DNA of 64,000 bases, taken from assembly GCA_949126835.1 (NCBI GenBank), contig OX421494.1, forward strand, positions 17,242,038-17,306,037. The letters are read 5' to 3'. The translations under genes were made by a program, and so were the position numbers. Position 1 is the first letter of the stretch. Each line of letters begins with the position of its first letter. This document shows positions 11,117 through 22,970 of this stretch, piece after piece. The notes beneath the pieces were generated by a model. That model was not told where the DNA came from. It saw only the letters and a list, made by a program, of their open reading frames with translations, and made no database searches. Origin of the DNA: Anisus vortex (lineage: Eukaryota; Mollusca; Gastropoda; Planorbidae).

Positions 11117-12305
11117 TGTGTGTGTGTTGGCACTACAAACAAAAAATCCACCTGTTAGCCGCAAATGACTGGAAGAGACTACAGTAGTCCCTCGAGTACT
11201 ACGTGCAAGTTAAAAACCCACTGGAATGGGGGAAGAGATAATGGTTTAAGTCTGTTCACTGCAAAGGAGAGAGACCTTCAGGTAAAAGAAGGCAAATTTC
11301 ATCCAATTGAACGTTACAAGAAGGATCCCATGTCTACATGCCACCAGCTAGCTCCACGTCTGCGTGGATGTGGCTGTGTTTACGGTATGTACATTTCTTA
11401 CATCGCCAGAGAGGATACGGGTAATGAGCACCACACGATGACGTCCGCTCTTTAGTATTTTTTTCTCTTGGTTGTTTTTTCGTTGTTTGTAAGTAGAAAA
11501 GTGTTAAATATAATTCCGTGTAAAATGAAGACTGCACTGGACAGAGAGACGCATGCGTTTTAAGCACACAGAAGTGAGATATCAACTCTATAGCGGGCAG
11601 TCATTGTAAATCTTAATGTTTACAGTTTACACGATGCATCATGTGTGGACCGACAAGTGACATGGTGAATTATGGTCTTGTACATTGCCACGTCCGAATG
11701 ACTAGTGTCAGAATGTGTGTGTGCGTGAGAGTATGTGTGTGTGTGTATGGTTGGTTGTATAAGTGTGTGTATGAGTGAGAGTGTGTAGGTATGGGTGCAT
11801 ATTTGATGATGTGTGTGTATGAATGTGAGAAAGAGAGAGTGCGTGTGTGTGAGGTGAAAGCAGTACTGATATCTTGCTGACAACGCACTATCTGGTTTCT
11901 TCAAGTATAATGGAAAAAACAAAAGCTGTGATTATTTCATCTTTAGTACAGGCAAGCTATTTGACTATCTGATGGAAGACACGGGAATGGGATGGGTGCT
12001 AGAGGTAGGGAGAAGAGAAAACACCATGCACTGTGATGAATTGACGCACCAGGTACTGGGAACTCACAGTTCATTGAATACCTATACAACCAATGTTCAA
12101 AAATAGTTCAAGTATCTTCCCAATGAAGAATGCGGCCATGAAAACCGACACAATCAGATATAGTATTTAGTGTACAGTCTGACATCGACGGACAGATTTA
12201 TTTGATGATATAACTTGGTCGTGTGATGAACTTGAAATGAGCGAATTCTAAAAGATTACTTAGTGAATAGAGTCATTAATTGTACCCCAAGACTCCCCCC
12301 CCCCC
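11117..12305. other. intergenic with GT-rich tract, no gene recognised
   Basis: A 96-codon open frame at 11165-11455 has no recognisable domain. About 11706-11860 is TG-rich and yields low-complexity His/Thr/Ser frames on the minus strand that are not genes. Confidence 0.45.
11706..11860. repeat. imperfect (TG)n-rich region
   Basis: Long stretch dominated by tg, gtgtgt and gtgag words with interruptions; an old microsatellite. Confidence 0.75.
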
Positions 12306-12571
12306 GGAGCACGGTGGATGTGCGGCAGCGCGTTCGGCTGGCGCACTGAAGGTCCTGGGTTCGAATCCTGGTGCAGGCTAGGATTTTTTCCAGGGTCTCA
12401 GTCTACCCAGCTCTGATGGGTACCTGACATTAGTAGGGATAAAGTAAAGGCGGCTGTGCATAGTGCTGGCCACACAATCACCTCTATGCCGTGAACACAG
12501 AAACTGGTGAACGCTGCTTCACCGGACCTATGGATCAATTTGGCTCGACGGGTACTTTACTTTTTTTTTTT
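12306..12571 (+). mobile_element. tRNA-derived SINE, best full-length copy
   Basis: The head 'ggagcacggtggatgtgcgg' continues to a strong B box (ggttcgaatcc at about 12358-12368). The family body follows ('tctacccagctctgatggg', 'gcggctgtgc', 'ggccacacaatcacc'), then 'actggtgaacgctgcttcac' and 'cgacgggtactttact' with a T-rich tail ending near 12571. It is the reference for the other copies here. Non-coding. Confidence 0.88.
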
Positions 12572-14517
12572 CACACATTAGTGAACACCAGGTTAGAGCT
12601 TACTGGATTTTTTGTTCCTGCAATCAGCATACAACCCATATCAAGAAGTCAAAGTTAAACCAGATGGTGAAAAATAAAAGTGAGTCTATAATAATAATAA
12701 TATGTTACGAATTAACGTCATTGTTATTTACATTTAATGAGCTCAATCCTATATGGGCGAAAAGATTGAAGAAGAAACCACACACAAAAATAAGCTCAAG
12801 CCTAATATTTTCAAGAGGCCTTAAGAAATGGTGCCATTTTTTTGTTTATATTGAAAGCTCTTAAATGTACAAATTAATTCTTTTTAATGATCTTAGAAAC
12901 TGTTTCATGTTTTGTTTTCTTAGTTAAGTGATACAATCTAGGTAAACATTTTTTATACTATGTGAACTCAAGTATGAAAACAATATTTAAAAAAAAAGAT
13001 GTTTGAAAAGAAAATAAGATTCTAGCAACTATTACATGAAATGCTGAGAAGTACTTTGGCTTCCCGAGGATATTACAAACAACAGATGTATAGAGCAGTC
13101 TGCTAATGATTCCAGATGCGAACAAGCAAAACCCGGCATACAACCGATTTCAAATTGGCAGCTGACCAATTTAGAATGCGAGGAAGAACATGGTTTATCA
13201 ATCTGAGTATAAAAAAACAAAACAAAAAAACTTACATTATAGTTTTGAAAAGGTGAAAAAGAAAAGCATACGGCTGTTGAAATTTCCCTATAACCAAATT
13301 ATCTGATTATCAGAATAGGAAGAGCGGGGTCGGGGGGGGGGGGGGGGGGTATCATTGCTGTGAGGAAAATTTGATAAAATGCTGAGTGCTATAGTATGAC
13401 TTCCTTAACGGAAATTGAATTATAATTATAACAATGGGATTATTTCATGAACATATAAAAAAAATATATAAAGAAAAATTTAATAATTTAACGGAACAAA
13501 TATAAATAAATAACTGTAGTTAAAAAATACTTGAAGAATGTGTTCTAATAGAACTGTGTGTGTGTGTGTGTATTTATGTATGAATGTGTGAATAAGAATG
13601 TGTGTGAGGTGGAAGCATTTAAAACTACATTAAGCCCAATACCAAATGTTCAAAAGTAAATACATTAACAATAATTTTCATTAAATATTGGTAAGGTTTC
13701 ATTTTATTTCTGTGATCATACTATCAAACTTAAATAAAAGGAATACTTATATTTAGAAAGCAGGTTAGCAATCACGACTTCAGGAATTCTAGACTTTAGA
13801 CTTTGAAACATGTGTCACAATTAAAATTAGTCTAATCACTTCCTTTATTGGTTTGTATATTATAAGATTACTAAAAAAAAAAAAAGGTCCACTTCCACCT
13901 CGATATGTGATGCAAGAATTCAATTAACCCTTTAGTTACCACAGATGTCACATTGGTGTCATGGGTTCTGTACACTAAACTATTGTAGACATCACAAAAC
14001 ACTAATCTATTCAGACATCATTACATTTAAAGAGAGAGTAACAAATATGATAAGTCTGCAAATACTTTCACTTAAAACCTGTCAATAGTTACATGGTAAA
14101 AAAAAAAAAAATTTCCAATGCAGAAATCTATTTTGTTAAAATGTTCAGGGATATGATCAGACTTTGGAAAAATGAACAACTTTAATTTGCATGTCAAGTA
14201 AATTGTAACAACATGATATTAGTATTAGACTATATTAGCACAGTACTTTTCACTGATATATAATTATAGCAGATATGTATAAACAAATATAAATTGTAAG
14301 AAAGGCCTTTTATAGTTCTTAATAAATCCTACCGAGGTGTGAGTATTTTAGATTGACATTTAGAATTGATGGCACATTAGGCCAATCTGTAAAGTAAAAC
14401 TAATGTGTCAAGACATATGTGTATCTATGTTATTTCACCTGTAATAATAAATACAGATATTACTTGCAGATCTTTTTTTTTTACTTCTATACACCAATAA
14501 AACTAGTTTAATTACCG
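12572..14517. other. intergenic, no gene recognised
   Basis: AT-rich. Holds an 18-base G run at 13332-13349 (a quadruplex-prone tract), a GT microsatellite at about 13555-13572 and poly(A) runs at about 13873 and 14098. No supported coding frame. Confidence 0.5.
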
Positions 14518-14939
14518 TATATACTCGCGTATAAGTCGCACTTTTTTTTACAGAAAATTTTGAGGAAAAGTAGGGGTGCAACTTATACACCCGACTTTGT
14601 TTTTGAAAAGTTCGAAAAACATCACTACTCTGTCATAAAGTTTCCTACATAACCCCTATAGTTGATTGGAGTTAAGTAGAATTATTAGAATATGCCTTTA
14701 ATTGATTATGTTTGCCTTATGCACGATTAAAACAATTTTTTAAGGAAAGCTTCCAAATTAGGGTGAATATTTAGTAACTTTTATGTTTAAAAGGTATGCA
14801 TTTTTGAGATATTAAAAGGCAGTGTAACCCGGGAAGTCAGGGTGCGACTTATGCGCGGGTCATAGACAACGTATAAGGAAAAAAATCTTAAACTAGGGGT
14901 ACGACTTATACACCGGTGCGACTTATACGCGAGTATATA
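14518..14939. mobile_element. MITE with 24-bp TIR, full copy
   Basis: The left end tatatactcgcgtataagt (continuing cgcac) and the exact inverted right end (14916-14939) give perfect 24-bp inverted repeats. Subterminal variants ('gggtgcaacttatacac', 'gtacgacttatacacc') lie inside. No coding capacity. Diverged copies lie in PDPK1 introns at about 39049-39400, 44726-45063 (reverse) and 46312-46450, so the family is abundant locally. Confidence 0.85.
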
Positions 14940-15137
14940 ATTGTAACCACACTCTTAGGATGGTGCTAAATGCTTGTTCTCATTAGATTCCCAGTGAAAA
15001 CAGAATGGCTCAAATGGACTCAAAATACAGACCATTACAAAATTTCTTTAAAGTGACTCAAAATTTCAATGAGATGTGCTAGGCTAAAAAAAATGAACTT
15101 CATAGTTTTATAATTTTCCACAAATTACCATAAGTAA

Positions 15138-15218
15138 TTAACCCTTCCCGTACCGACCTACTTCTATCTATGCTGCCTTCAGTTCCGCTATATACCCGCC
15201 CGGGACTGTAAGGGTTAA
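15138..15218. mobile_element. very short TTAA-flanked MITE
   Basis: TTAACCCTT at the left and AAGGGTTAA at the right form an inverted pair within 81 bp, with TTAA at both edges. TTAA duplication with CCCTT-type ends is characteristic of piggyBac-like elements; the assignment is tentative at this size. Confidence 0.5.
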
Positions 15219-15819
15219 TATGCAAAATATATGTGTTGGAAAACTTAAGAAAACCTAAATGTGAGCAAAGCAGTTTAAAAAGATGGCAGGTAGAAATAGA
15301 GACAGTAAAAGTAAAAACTGTACTCACTTTGAAGTAACAGATCAAATTCATGCTAGTGTCATACCATATGAGAAGAGAACTGAATTAAAAAGAAAAAAAG
15401 AAAACAGTTTAAAATTATTTCAAAATAAAGTGTTTTTTTTAAGTTGTTGATTTTTTTTTTTGTTATAGTTGACTTAGGGCCTAACCGGATATTGCATCGG
15501 ACATCTGCTTTGGTTGTTGTCTCTACAAATAATATACACACAAATAGTTACAAATACAAAAAAATGAAAAATTCCAATAGAAAACTTTTTAATGCATAAT
15601 CAGACTTGATCAGTTTCACCACTATAACTACTGGGGATGGAGTAGGGGGTAAGGGGAGATTATCAATAGAAAAAGCTTTTTATATAATAATACTCCGGAG
15701 TTGCCGCTACTATTCTGCTCATATGAAGAATAGGCAAATAGTTTACTCAAATATTATGATTCAGTAATTGGTGGAAATTGTCTCAGTTAGGCCCTAAGAT
15801 GGCCAAAACTTAACTATTT
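15219..15819. other. intergenic, no gene recognised
   Basis: AT-rich; open frames on the minus strand (15359-15541) are low complexity and unsupported. Confidence 0.45.
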
Positions 15820-15879
15820 TTGTGTATAGAATTTATACATGTGTATAGAATTTATACATGTGTATAGAATTTATACATA
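15820..15879. repeat. 19-bp tandem repeat, three copies
   Basis: The unit gtgtatagaatttatacat occurs three times in succession with almost no change. Confidence 0.85.
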
Positions 15880-15974
15880 TATGTAAGCTAGCACCTTTGC
15901 ATTCTAAATAAACATGGTGCAAGGTAGACATAGAAAATTGTAAAAATGATGTTAAGACCAAGGTATGGTAATGG

Positions 15975-16130
15975 TAACTTACTCTATTCTTACAACTTTG
16001 GTCAATAGAGCTAGTAAAGCAGAGCTCACCAGTTTCTTTCAGCACAAAATTTAAGGGGATTGTGTGGCCAGCACTTTGCCCAGCCACCTTTACATTTTCT
16101 AACTTGATGTCAGGTCTGGGGATGAATATC
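15975..16130 (-). mobile_element. partial tRNA-derived SINE, reverse orientation
   Basis: Matches the 3' two-thirds of the family: 'agagctcaccagtttc', 'ggggattgtgtggccagcac', 'gcccagccacctttac', 'gatgtcaggt'. The tRNA-like head is missing, so it is truncated. Confidence 0.75.
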
Positions 16131-17283
16131 TTGTTTGTTTTTCCAAGCTGATTTTTAAAAACTAATTTTTGCACCAACACCACCCATTTTCCAACGTACG
16201 GTCAAAGGTCTGGAAAGCGTTGTTCATAACAGAAACAAATTCTTAACCTAATTAGTATGAAGGACCATTGACCTATTTCTCACTGTCCATGCATGGGAAA
16301 AAAAATTTAAAATGTGTCATTTTTAAATTATATTTTAAAATGTACATGTGGGTTTAAAGTTCATAAAAGATATATGAAAATTATGTCTGACGTGTCCTGT
16401 TTGTGTTAGTTTAGTTAGTTTGCATGCATGATGTATGAGTTGAAAATAATGCATGTTGTATGTTCATTAGCGAAGTGACCGACCGAGTGACAGAAAACTC
16501 CGCTTCACAGTCTAGCGAGCCTTGGTGAATGAAATCACACAAAAACTGCTCGCTATAAAAAAATCTTTTTTGATTAGTAGATAAAAATGAATGACATTTT
16601 TTAAGAAAAGTAGTTAAGCATTACAAATAAATTTCATTAGAAAGTGGTGACATTTTGGAAAAACTCATTGATTTTGATTGAGTCTTATCAGCTAGCACAA
16701 ATTCAAAGAATATTTATATAATATGAATGAAGCTCAGATATGTCTATCTGTCTTGCTATTCACCCCCTACTGGAAAACCCAGTTTTTGCCTGTCAAGTAT
16801 GTACATCAAAACAATGCACAAATAACTTGTGTTAATTGTAACTTCACATTAGATTTGGTGTTAATTTTACTATCAGAAACTATAGTTGATATTTAACAAA
16901 ATAAAAATAGGCCCATCAAATCTAATTAGTGTTTACAAGTCATTAATGAATTATTTTGTGTGAATGCAAACTGGTTAATTTGAAATATTTCTTCAAGAAC
17001 AACAAATTTTTGAATGATTACCTTCCAACGAGCCAATATTGGTTATTAAACTATTAAAACCAATTTCGGTTTTGAAAACTAAAATAGGATTTCTAATTTT
17101 TGTTTAACATCCGGAGAAGGTACCAAGCAAAGCTGGTTCCATGCTGAGACAGCCTATAGAATCAGGTAAAATTTCTGCAGGTTAATACCATATACCTTCA
17201 AAATAAAAAAAAACTGAGCTCTGACAATAGAACACTGCACCTACATATTTAGTTGGCATTATTTATGAATCCTTAGGTTTTAA
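16131..17283. other. intergenic, no gene recognised
   Basis: AT-rich, without repeats or coding frames that could be supported. Confidence 0.45.
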
Positions 17284-17450
17284 CTAATGAGGCACTGTGT
17301 CCAAATTTGGCTGGTTCAAATCCAAGTCAAGGCTAAGATTGTTTTCCAGGGTCTGGAGGGTGTCCCCGAGTCTACCCAGCTCTATTGGGCATCTGACATT
17401 GTTTGTGGCAAAGTAAAGGTGGCTAGACATTGTGCTGATCACATTTATCT
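17284..17450 (+). mobile_element. partial tRNA-derived SINE, forward orientation
   Basis: A B-box-like ggttcaaatcc near 17311 is followed by 'ccagggtctgg', 'gagtctacccagctctattg', 'catctgacatt' and 'aaaggtggctagacattgtgctg'. The 3' end is missing. An inverted copy of the same family starts about 190 bp downstream. Confidence 0.75.
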
Positions 17451-17640
17451 ACTTGTGTAAAGTTCATATTGAAATAGATAAACTCTGTTTATGTATTCTC
17501 TATAATGAAATAAATGACAAAACCTTTCTAGATCAAAGCTATCAAAACTAAATTTTGAATTTTTGAATTTTTCAAGCTTTCTAAGACTTGTTTTGACACA
17601 AGTTCTTTATTTTCACTTAAAAATATTAACTTATTTAAGT

Positions 17641-17895
17641 AGTAAAGTACCCGTCGGACCAAATTGATCCCAGGGCCTGTGGCGATGCGTTCACCAGTTT
17701 CTGTAGCAGCAGCATACAGGGGTATGTGTGGCCAGCACAATGCCCAGCCACCTTTACTTAACCCTAACTAAGGTCAGGTAACCACCAGAGCTAGGTAGAC
17801 TCAGGGACACCCTCGAGTCTCGGAAAATAATCCTAGCCTTCACCAGGATTTCAACCCAGGACCTTCGTTACACCAAATTGTATTCAGCCCAACCG
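17641..17895 (-). mobile_element. tRNA-derived SINE, reverse orientation
   Basis: It starts with the inverted 3' end 'agtaaagtacccgtcggacc', runs through 'gttcaccagtttctg' and 'gtgtggccagcacaatgcc', and reaches 'caccaggatttcaacccagg' (decayed B box, near 17840). It forms an inverted pair with the partial copy at 17284-17450. Confidence 0.82.
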
Positions 17896-19747
17896 TTTCT
17901 ACCATTAATTGCTTTCTGGTGTTGTAGTTTGTTTCAAACAGAAACAAAAAATGAAAAATTTGAAAAATAAAAATTCTGTTTTATATTACTACCATTAAAT
18001 AATGATTCCATTACCAAGATTATTTAATGAAGGCATAAATCACATCAAGCCAACACTCAACATTTTACAGAATTTTTAAGTTGGGGATTACTATTTGGGC
18101 TAAATGGCTTCCTTATAAGTTATTATAGAATCCATTTAAAATGGCTTTTGATAAAATATTTAGGCCAAGGCTCAAGGAACATTGAAGAAAAATATTTGCT
18201 GATAGTGTTATGCTGTGATTAATTGGGTCAAATGATAGCGATTAAAATTAGGAAGTGATAATAATGGTGGAGCTTGATTACAGTCAATCAGCCAAAAGAA
18301 TATATCAATCATTAGTGAAAAAAATAAATAGATAGACTTAAAATTAGCCTAATTAAGAAAATTCCCAATCCAGTTAATAAACCAAAGAAATTATTTTATT
18401 GCACTACAATTCATACATAGGGTCTTTGTTCAGTAGGTCTTCCCAACATATTTACTTGTTTATCAACTTTTTTTTTTATTACAACTCGTGGCTATTTTTT
18501 AAATGTGTTCTTATTTTTTTAATGCTTTTAACATTGTGATCGTTTATACTTTAAAATAGTCAATGGCTGCCAGACAAAAGATGCATTTAGGCATAGTTAT
18601 AGTTTGCCTCTGGTCTATAGGCCTACTTATGATTAAAAAGTTAAATTATAGTTTTTAAGTAGGCCTATTACTATTACAATTTTTGAGCACAGTGCACACT
18701 TCATTTTTTACTATGCTTTTTTATTGAAAATTAATAAATTACTGTCACATTGTGATTAGCCAAATTAAAGTCTAAAGTTGAAGTTATTGAGATTGTTTGT
18801 TTTAACTACTAACTTAACTAACTAGTGTCAATGTCGACAATGTTGCTTAACTCTTAGCTCTTCGCAAAAGCCAAAAAATATTTAAAATATTTGTTGTTTT
18901 TGTCTAGGTTTGACAATACAATAGACTAGTCAATAGTCTGAATAGTAGGGTAGGCCTACAATTATAATTATGATAACAATTTTTACTAAAAATTTGAGTC
19001 AATAGTTTCTCAGTTTGTTGATACAATTGATACATTTTGATACATATTTTCTTTCTGCACTGACATTTACAAAGACAAAGATCTGAAATATACTTTTACT
19101 CTACTACGACTTACTAATATAGGCCTAATAAAAATAATATAGCCTAATTAATTCAATTTAAGAATTAAGTTTAAGTTTATACCTATATTCATATATACTA
19201 TATACAATTATAATTTAGGATATTTGGCACTGCATGAATCATGAAATTTGGTTTTGTTTTTATTTTTAGTTTACGGGTTTACCTTTTTAACTTATTTCAG
19301 AATGATATAGTTTTGTCATTTACAATCAATTGCAAAAAGCATTAGAACTTACACTGCGATAGCTTTAATTTGCTTTCGTCGTATATTAATACACTCGTTT
19401 TGATTTCACATAACGGTGCCTTTTAACTGCTAACACGGAAATATTGCTACATATACAATTGCATGTAAATATAGGAGGCCATTTTGAAGCAACCCGGATG
19501 TTAGGTGACTGACAGGTAAAATATAGGATTGAAAGCCAAATACATCTGACTAGTTTTTACAAATACTTTTGTACCACTGAATAAATCAATGTGTTTTTAA
19601 TTTTAATAATTTTATTGACTGCGGTTTTTATAGAAATTTATAGCCCCGCAAAAATGTTGTTACATTAGCTTGAGTCGCCCATTCAATGTTGAAACATTAA
19701 AATTTTTATTCTTTTATTATAAGCTAGTTTAATTTTTAACTTGTATC
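17896..19747. other. intergenic, no gene recognised
   Basis: Very AT-rich; no coding frame, RNA gene or clear repeat found. Confidence 0.45.
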
Positions 19748-19800
19748 TTATAATCTACTAAGCTATAGCATAAGTGACCAGTTCTCCGAACTGGCTAAAA
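19748..19800. repeat. 53-bp dispersed repeat, copy 1
   Basis: 'ctaagctatagcataagtga' followed by 'ccagttctccgaactggctaaaa' recurs with few changes at about 21187-21240. The core ccagttctccgaactgg is an inverted repeat that could form a short hairpin. Element type unknown. Confidence 0.7.
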
Positions 19801-20099
19801 TAATTTTTAAATACACTGTAACTACCAAAAGCAGTTTCCGGTAATTTAAACAATTTCATCCTTGCCCGCTACAAAGTTACGTGAATGAAATTTTTTTCCC
19901 GTCGCTTCATTCGCAAAGTTCAATCGCCCTATTGTAAAAGCCTTATTTTCTCCCTCTGAACTTAAGATCCACAAGGCTCGTCCATTTGAGGGACTGTATG
20001 CCCAAAGAAGACGATATTACTATATAGTCTAGCTATCTAACAAACTGTTATCATATTTCATCATGTTCTACATATCAGTGCTGTTATTAAGGCTTGTTC

Positions 20100-20640
20100 G
20101 TTTCATCTACGAGCCCCGGATTTGATGCGACCTCAACTCAATAGAAGAACGATCAATACCATAGCAGTCTCTCTAATCCAGTCAGGGATGGATTACTGCA
20201 ACAGTTGCCTGTGGGGTTTGCCCCAGAACCAGCTGCAAAGACGAGCCTACAGAGGGTGCAGAACGCTGCGGCGCGCATTATTTCGCAGGTAAAGAGACAT
20301 GATCGCTAATTCGAAGGGATCTCCACTGGCTCCCTGTGATGAAACGAATTAATCACAAAATTATGTCCCTTATGTACGGATGTATAAATGGTACAGCTCT
20401 TTGTACCTCCAAGAACTGATATCAAAGCCCGCGCCAATAAGGGAACTGCGCTCTTCATCACAGTCACTCCTAAAAATTTCCAGTGTAGCTGGACACAATA
20501 AGTAGTACAATGTTGCGCTCATTTGAATATGTGGCGCCTTCATTTTGGAACAGCTTGTCTCATCCACTGTGAGAATCTGAGTCAAAAGAGTCTTTTATAA
20601 AGAGCTTAAAGACCTTTCTCTTTGGCTTGTGGCCGTGTGT
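20100..20640 (+). pseudogene. LINE reverse transcriptase fragment
   Basis: Frame-broken remnants of the reverse transcriptase C-terminal region are readable on the + strand: 'MDYCNSCLWGLPQNQL' near 20190, 'HWLPVMKRINHKIMSLMYG' near 20328 after a frame break, then a decayed tail. The LDYCNSLLYGLP...LHWLPV pattern is widespread in CR1/L2-like LINEs. Frame changes and internal stops show it is dead. Confidence 0.7.
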
Positions 20641-21186
20641 CTTACCAATACAACTGCCACTGCAATTTATTCCATGAACGCACTGAGCATGCTAAATTTA
20701 ATAGCATGGATATATAAATCAGGGGTCGGCAACCGAAGGCAAGCGTACCAAACTTGGCACGCAGAGCTATTTTCAATGACACGCGAGAGACCTAATTAAT
20801 GAAAATGACAACATTTTCCAGTTCTGAATGAGGAAAACTGACCGTTGAAGCCGATGTTTCTGAATGACATTGCGACACATTTCAGTGAGTTTAACTTTCA
20901 TTTACAATTACAAGGACCACTGGAATGGATTTGCATTGAAACTGAACATATCTTGGCGTGAAATCATCCCTATATTTAAATTAGGGCAAATATTAAGATA
21001 GATAGTTTCAGAAGTACATCGAAGCACTCAAAGCGGCGATTTTTAAGCAATGTTAATTTTTATCATTAAAAAAAAATGGGCATCCAAATGTGTCCATTTG
21101 TGGATAAAATCTGGAAGGAAACTGCTTAGGTCGGCAATAGAAACTTTTTTTAATTAAAGGGAGATAATTATTTTAGCTTTCTATCG

Positions 21187-21240
21187 TATAATGTACTAAG
21201 CTATAGCATAGGTGACTAGTTCTCCGAACTGGCTAAAAAC
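21187..21240. repeat. 53-bp dispersed repeat, copy 2
   Basis: Near copy of 19748-19800 with the same agttctccgaact hairpin core. This copy is inside the hAT element and the first is outside, so it is not simply part of the hAT. Confidence 0.7.
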
Positions 21241-21488
21241 CGTTTTGTTTTCGTTAATATTTCTAATATGTTTCTATTATAAAATAATAAATAACTTAGA
21301 ATGTATAGAGTCTAACTTATAAATGATCAAACTGTAAAAAAGTATTTGTAAATTATAAAAAATATTATAGGACTAAAGAATTTTATGTATACTTTTAAAC
21401 ATTACTTTAACTACCCGGCAGTTTGTATGATTACTTCGTATCTACACCGCTTAATCAATGTTGGAAACATAATAGGTCTACCAATATT

Positions 21489-21720
21489 TTGTACATATTT
21501 TTTTTCTCACTTGGGGAAGTCCCGATTGTGGGATTTCCTGTGAATGACACCTTTCGTCACCCGTCTTCAATAGGTGTTTCACTTTCCTTTGTCATATGTG
21601 ACCCTTTCTTTGTTCTTTATACATACATTTAAGTTCGCGCTTGGTGGTTGAAATTAAGATATATATTCCAAGGGATAGAACAATTAAAATGAAATGTACA
21701 TAATTTCAGAAAAAAAAAAA
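21489..21720 (+). mobile_element. LINE 3' end with poly(A), copy A
   Basis: About 220 bp starting 'ttgtacatattttttttctc' and ending in a run of A at about 21710-21720. It is nearly identical to 22444-22662. Orientation is + because the A tail is on this strand. Only the 3' untranslated region is present. Confidence 0.7.
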
Positions 21721-21738
21721 AAGAACTTAAACACAATA

Positions 21739-22970
21739 CTAGTGAAGGGCATGCATCTCCATATTTAACACAACGCATTCAATAACATAAGCATGTCCAC
21801 AGATCTCCCAATTAAACAAATGAACCAATCAATAAAATACATTAGGATCTCATCTATGAAATACATTATAAAACATAAAACATTTATAAAAGCAAAACAT
21901 CAAATAAAATTACAGAGTGGGCGGTTGATGCTTATCTAAATGTGCTTCAAGTTTTTGTCTGAATATGTCTTCTATGATGTGTGGGGGGTAGTGTTTTTGG
22001 TCAAACCGTGTTTTAAGATACGTTGTCCATATGTGTTGTTTGTATTCTGCCAATGTGATGAGGTTTAATGTGTGTTTTGTGTTGTTTCTAAGTCTAGGTA
22101 TTTTGAAGAGTGTAATGGCTAAATCTATGTCTATGTTTGACTGTGTTGTTGTGTCCATGATTAATTTCAATGTTTGTTTTGTTGGTATGATTGCGGGGCA
22201 TGTAAGATAGATATGTTCCTCATTTTCTTGTGTATGTGAGGTACACATCTTCCATATAGGTGTGTTGCGTGTATTTTGTTTCTTCCTATCAGGAAAGTCG
22301 GGTCTTCCAAATTCTATGTCACTACAAACAGATTTGTATTTCTTTCCCTATCTCTCGTTCAATAGTTCATGCCGACGGGGGAACGGCTAAACGCTATTTG
22401 AAACCTTAAGACAACTAGGGATTTTTCTACTCTTTTTAGAGAATTGTACATATTTTTTTTCTCACTTGGGGAAGTCTCGATTGTGGTATTTCCTGTGAAT
22501 GACACCTTTCGTCACCCGTCTTCTATAGGTGTTTCACTTTCCTTTGTCATATGTGACCCTTTCTTTGTTCTTTATACATACATTTAAGTTCGCGCTTGGT
22601 GGTTGAAATTGAGATATATATCCCAAGGGAGAGAACAATTGAAATGAAATGTACATAATTTCTACACACTTTGTTTTATTTTTCTCCATATTACGTTGTT
22701 TTAAATATCTTACAGTTAATAATGGATGTTTACGTTTAATACATGTTTAAATTAATTTAAATATGTATGGATGTTAAGCATGTATGTAAAAAAAAGAAGA
22801 ATGAATGAATTTAAATTTAAAGCTAGAAAACCTTTTGTCTCGTAAATTATTTTGTCTTCTATCCCCTTAACTAGGCTATGTATGTACTGTTCTTCTATCC
22901 TCTTTTCTTCATTGTAAAATATATGAGATTGTACATGTAAAATCTTGAATAAACATATTTGAAAAAAAAA
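21739..22970 (+). mobile_element. LINE copy B, apparently 5'-inverted
   Basis: Bounded by an identical 18-bp direct repeat aagaacttaaacacaata (21721-21738 and 22971-22988), so it is a single insertion event. The right part is a + strand 3' end with polyadenylation signal (aataaa near 22949) and A tail. The left part (to about 22320) carries LINE coding sequence on the minus strand. An inverted 5' segment joined to a normal 3' end is the signature of twin priming in LINE integration. The copy A homology lies at 22444-22662. Confidence 0.7.
21910..22248 (-). pseudogene. LINE ORF2 C-terminal fragment
   Basis: A 112-codon minus-strand frame. The N-terminal 'MCTSHTQENEEHIYLTCP' has the C...EEHIYLTCP zinc-binding pattern seen at the C-terminus of many LINE ORF2 proteins, followed by a helical tail. 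No catalytic domain is present. It lies in the inverted part of copy B. The start methionine is not meaningful for a truncated element. Confidence 0.65.

Noticed and set aside
11620..11922. His/Thr/Ser-rich frames on the minus strand
   Set aside because: Low-complexity translation of a TG-rich tract.
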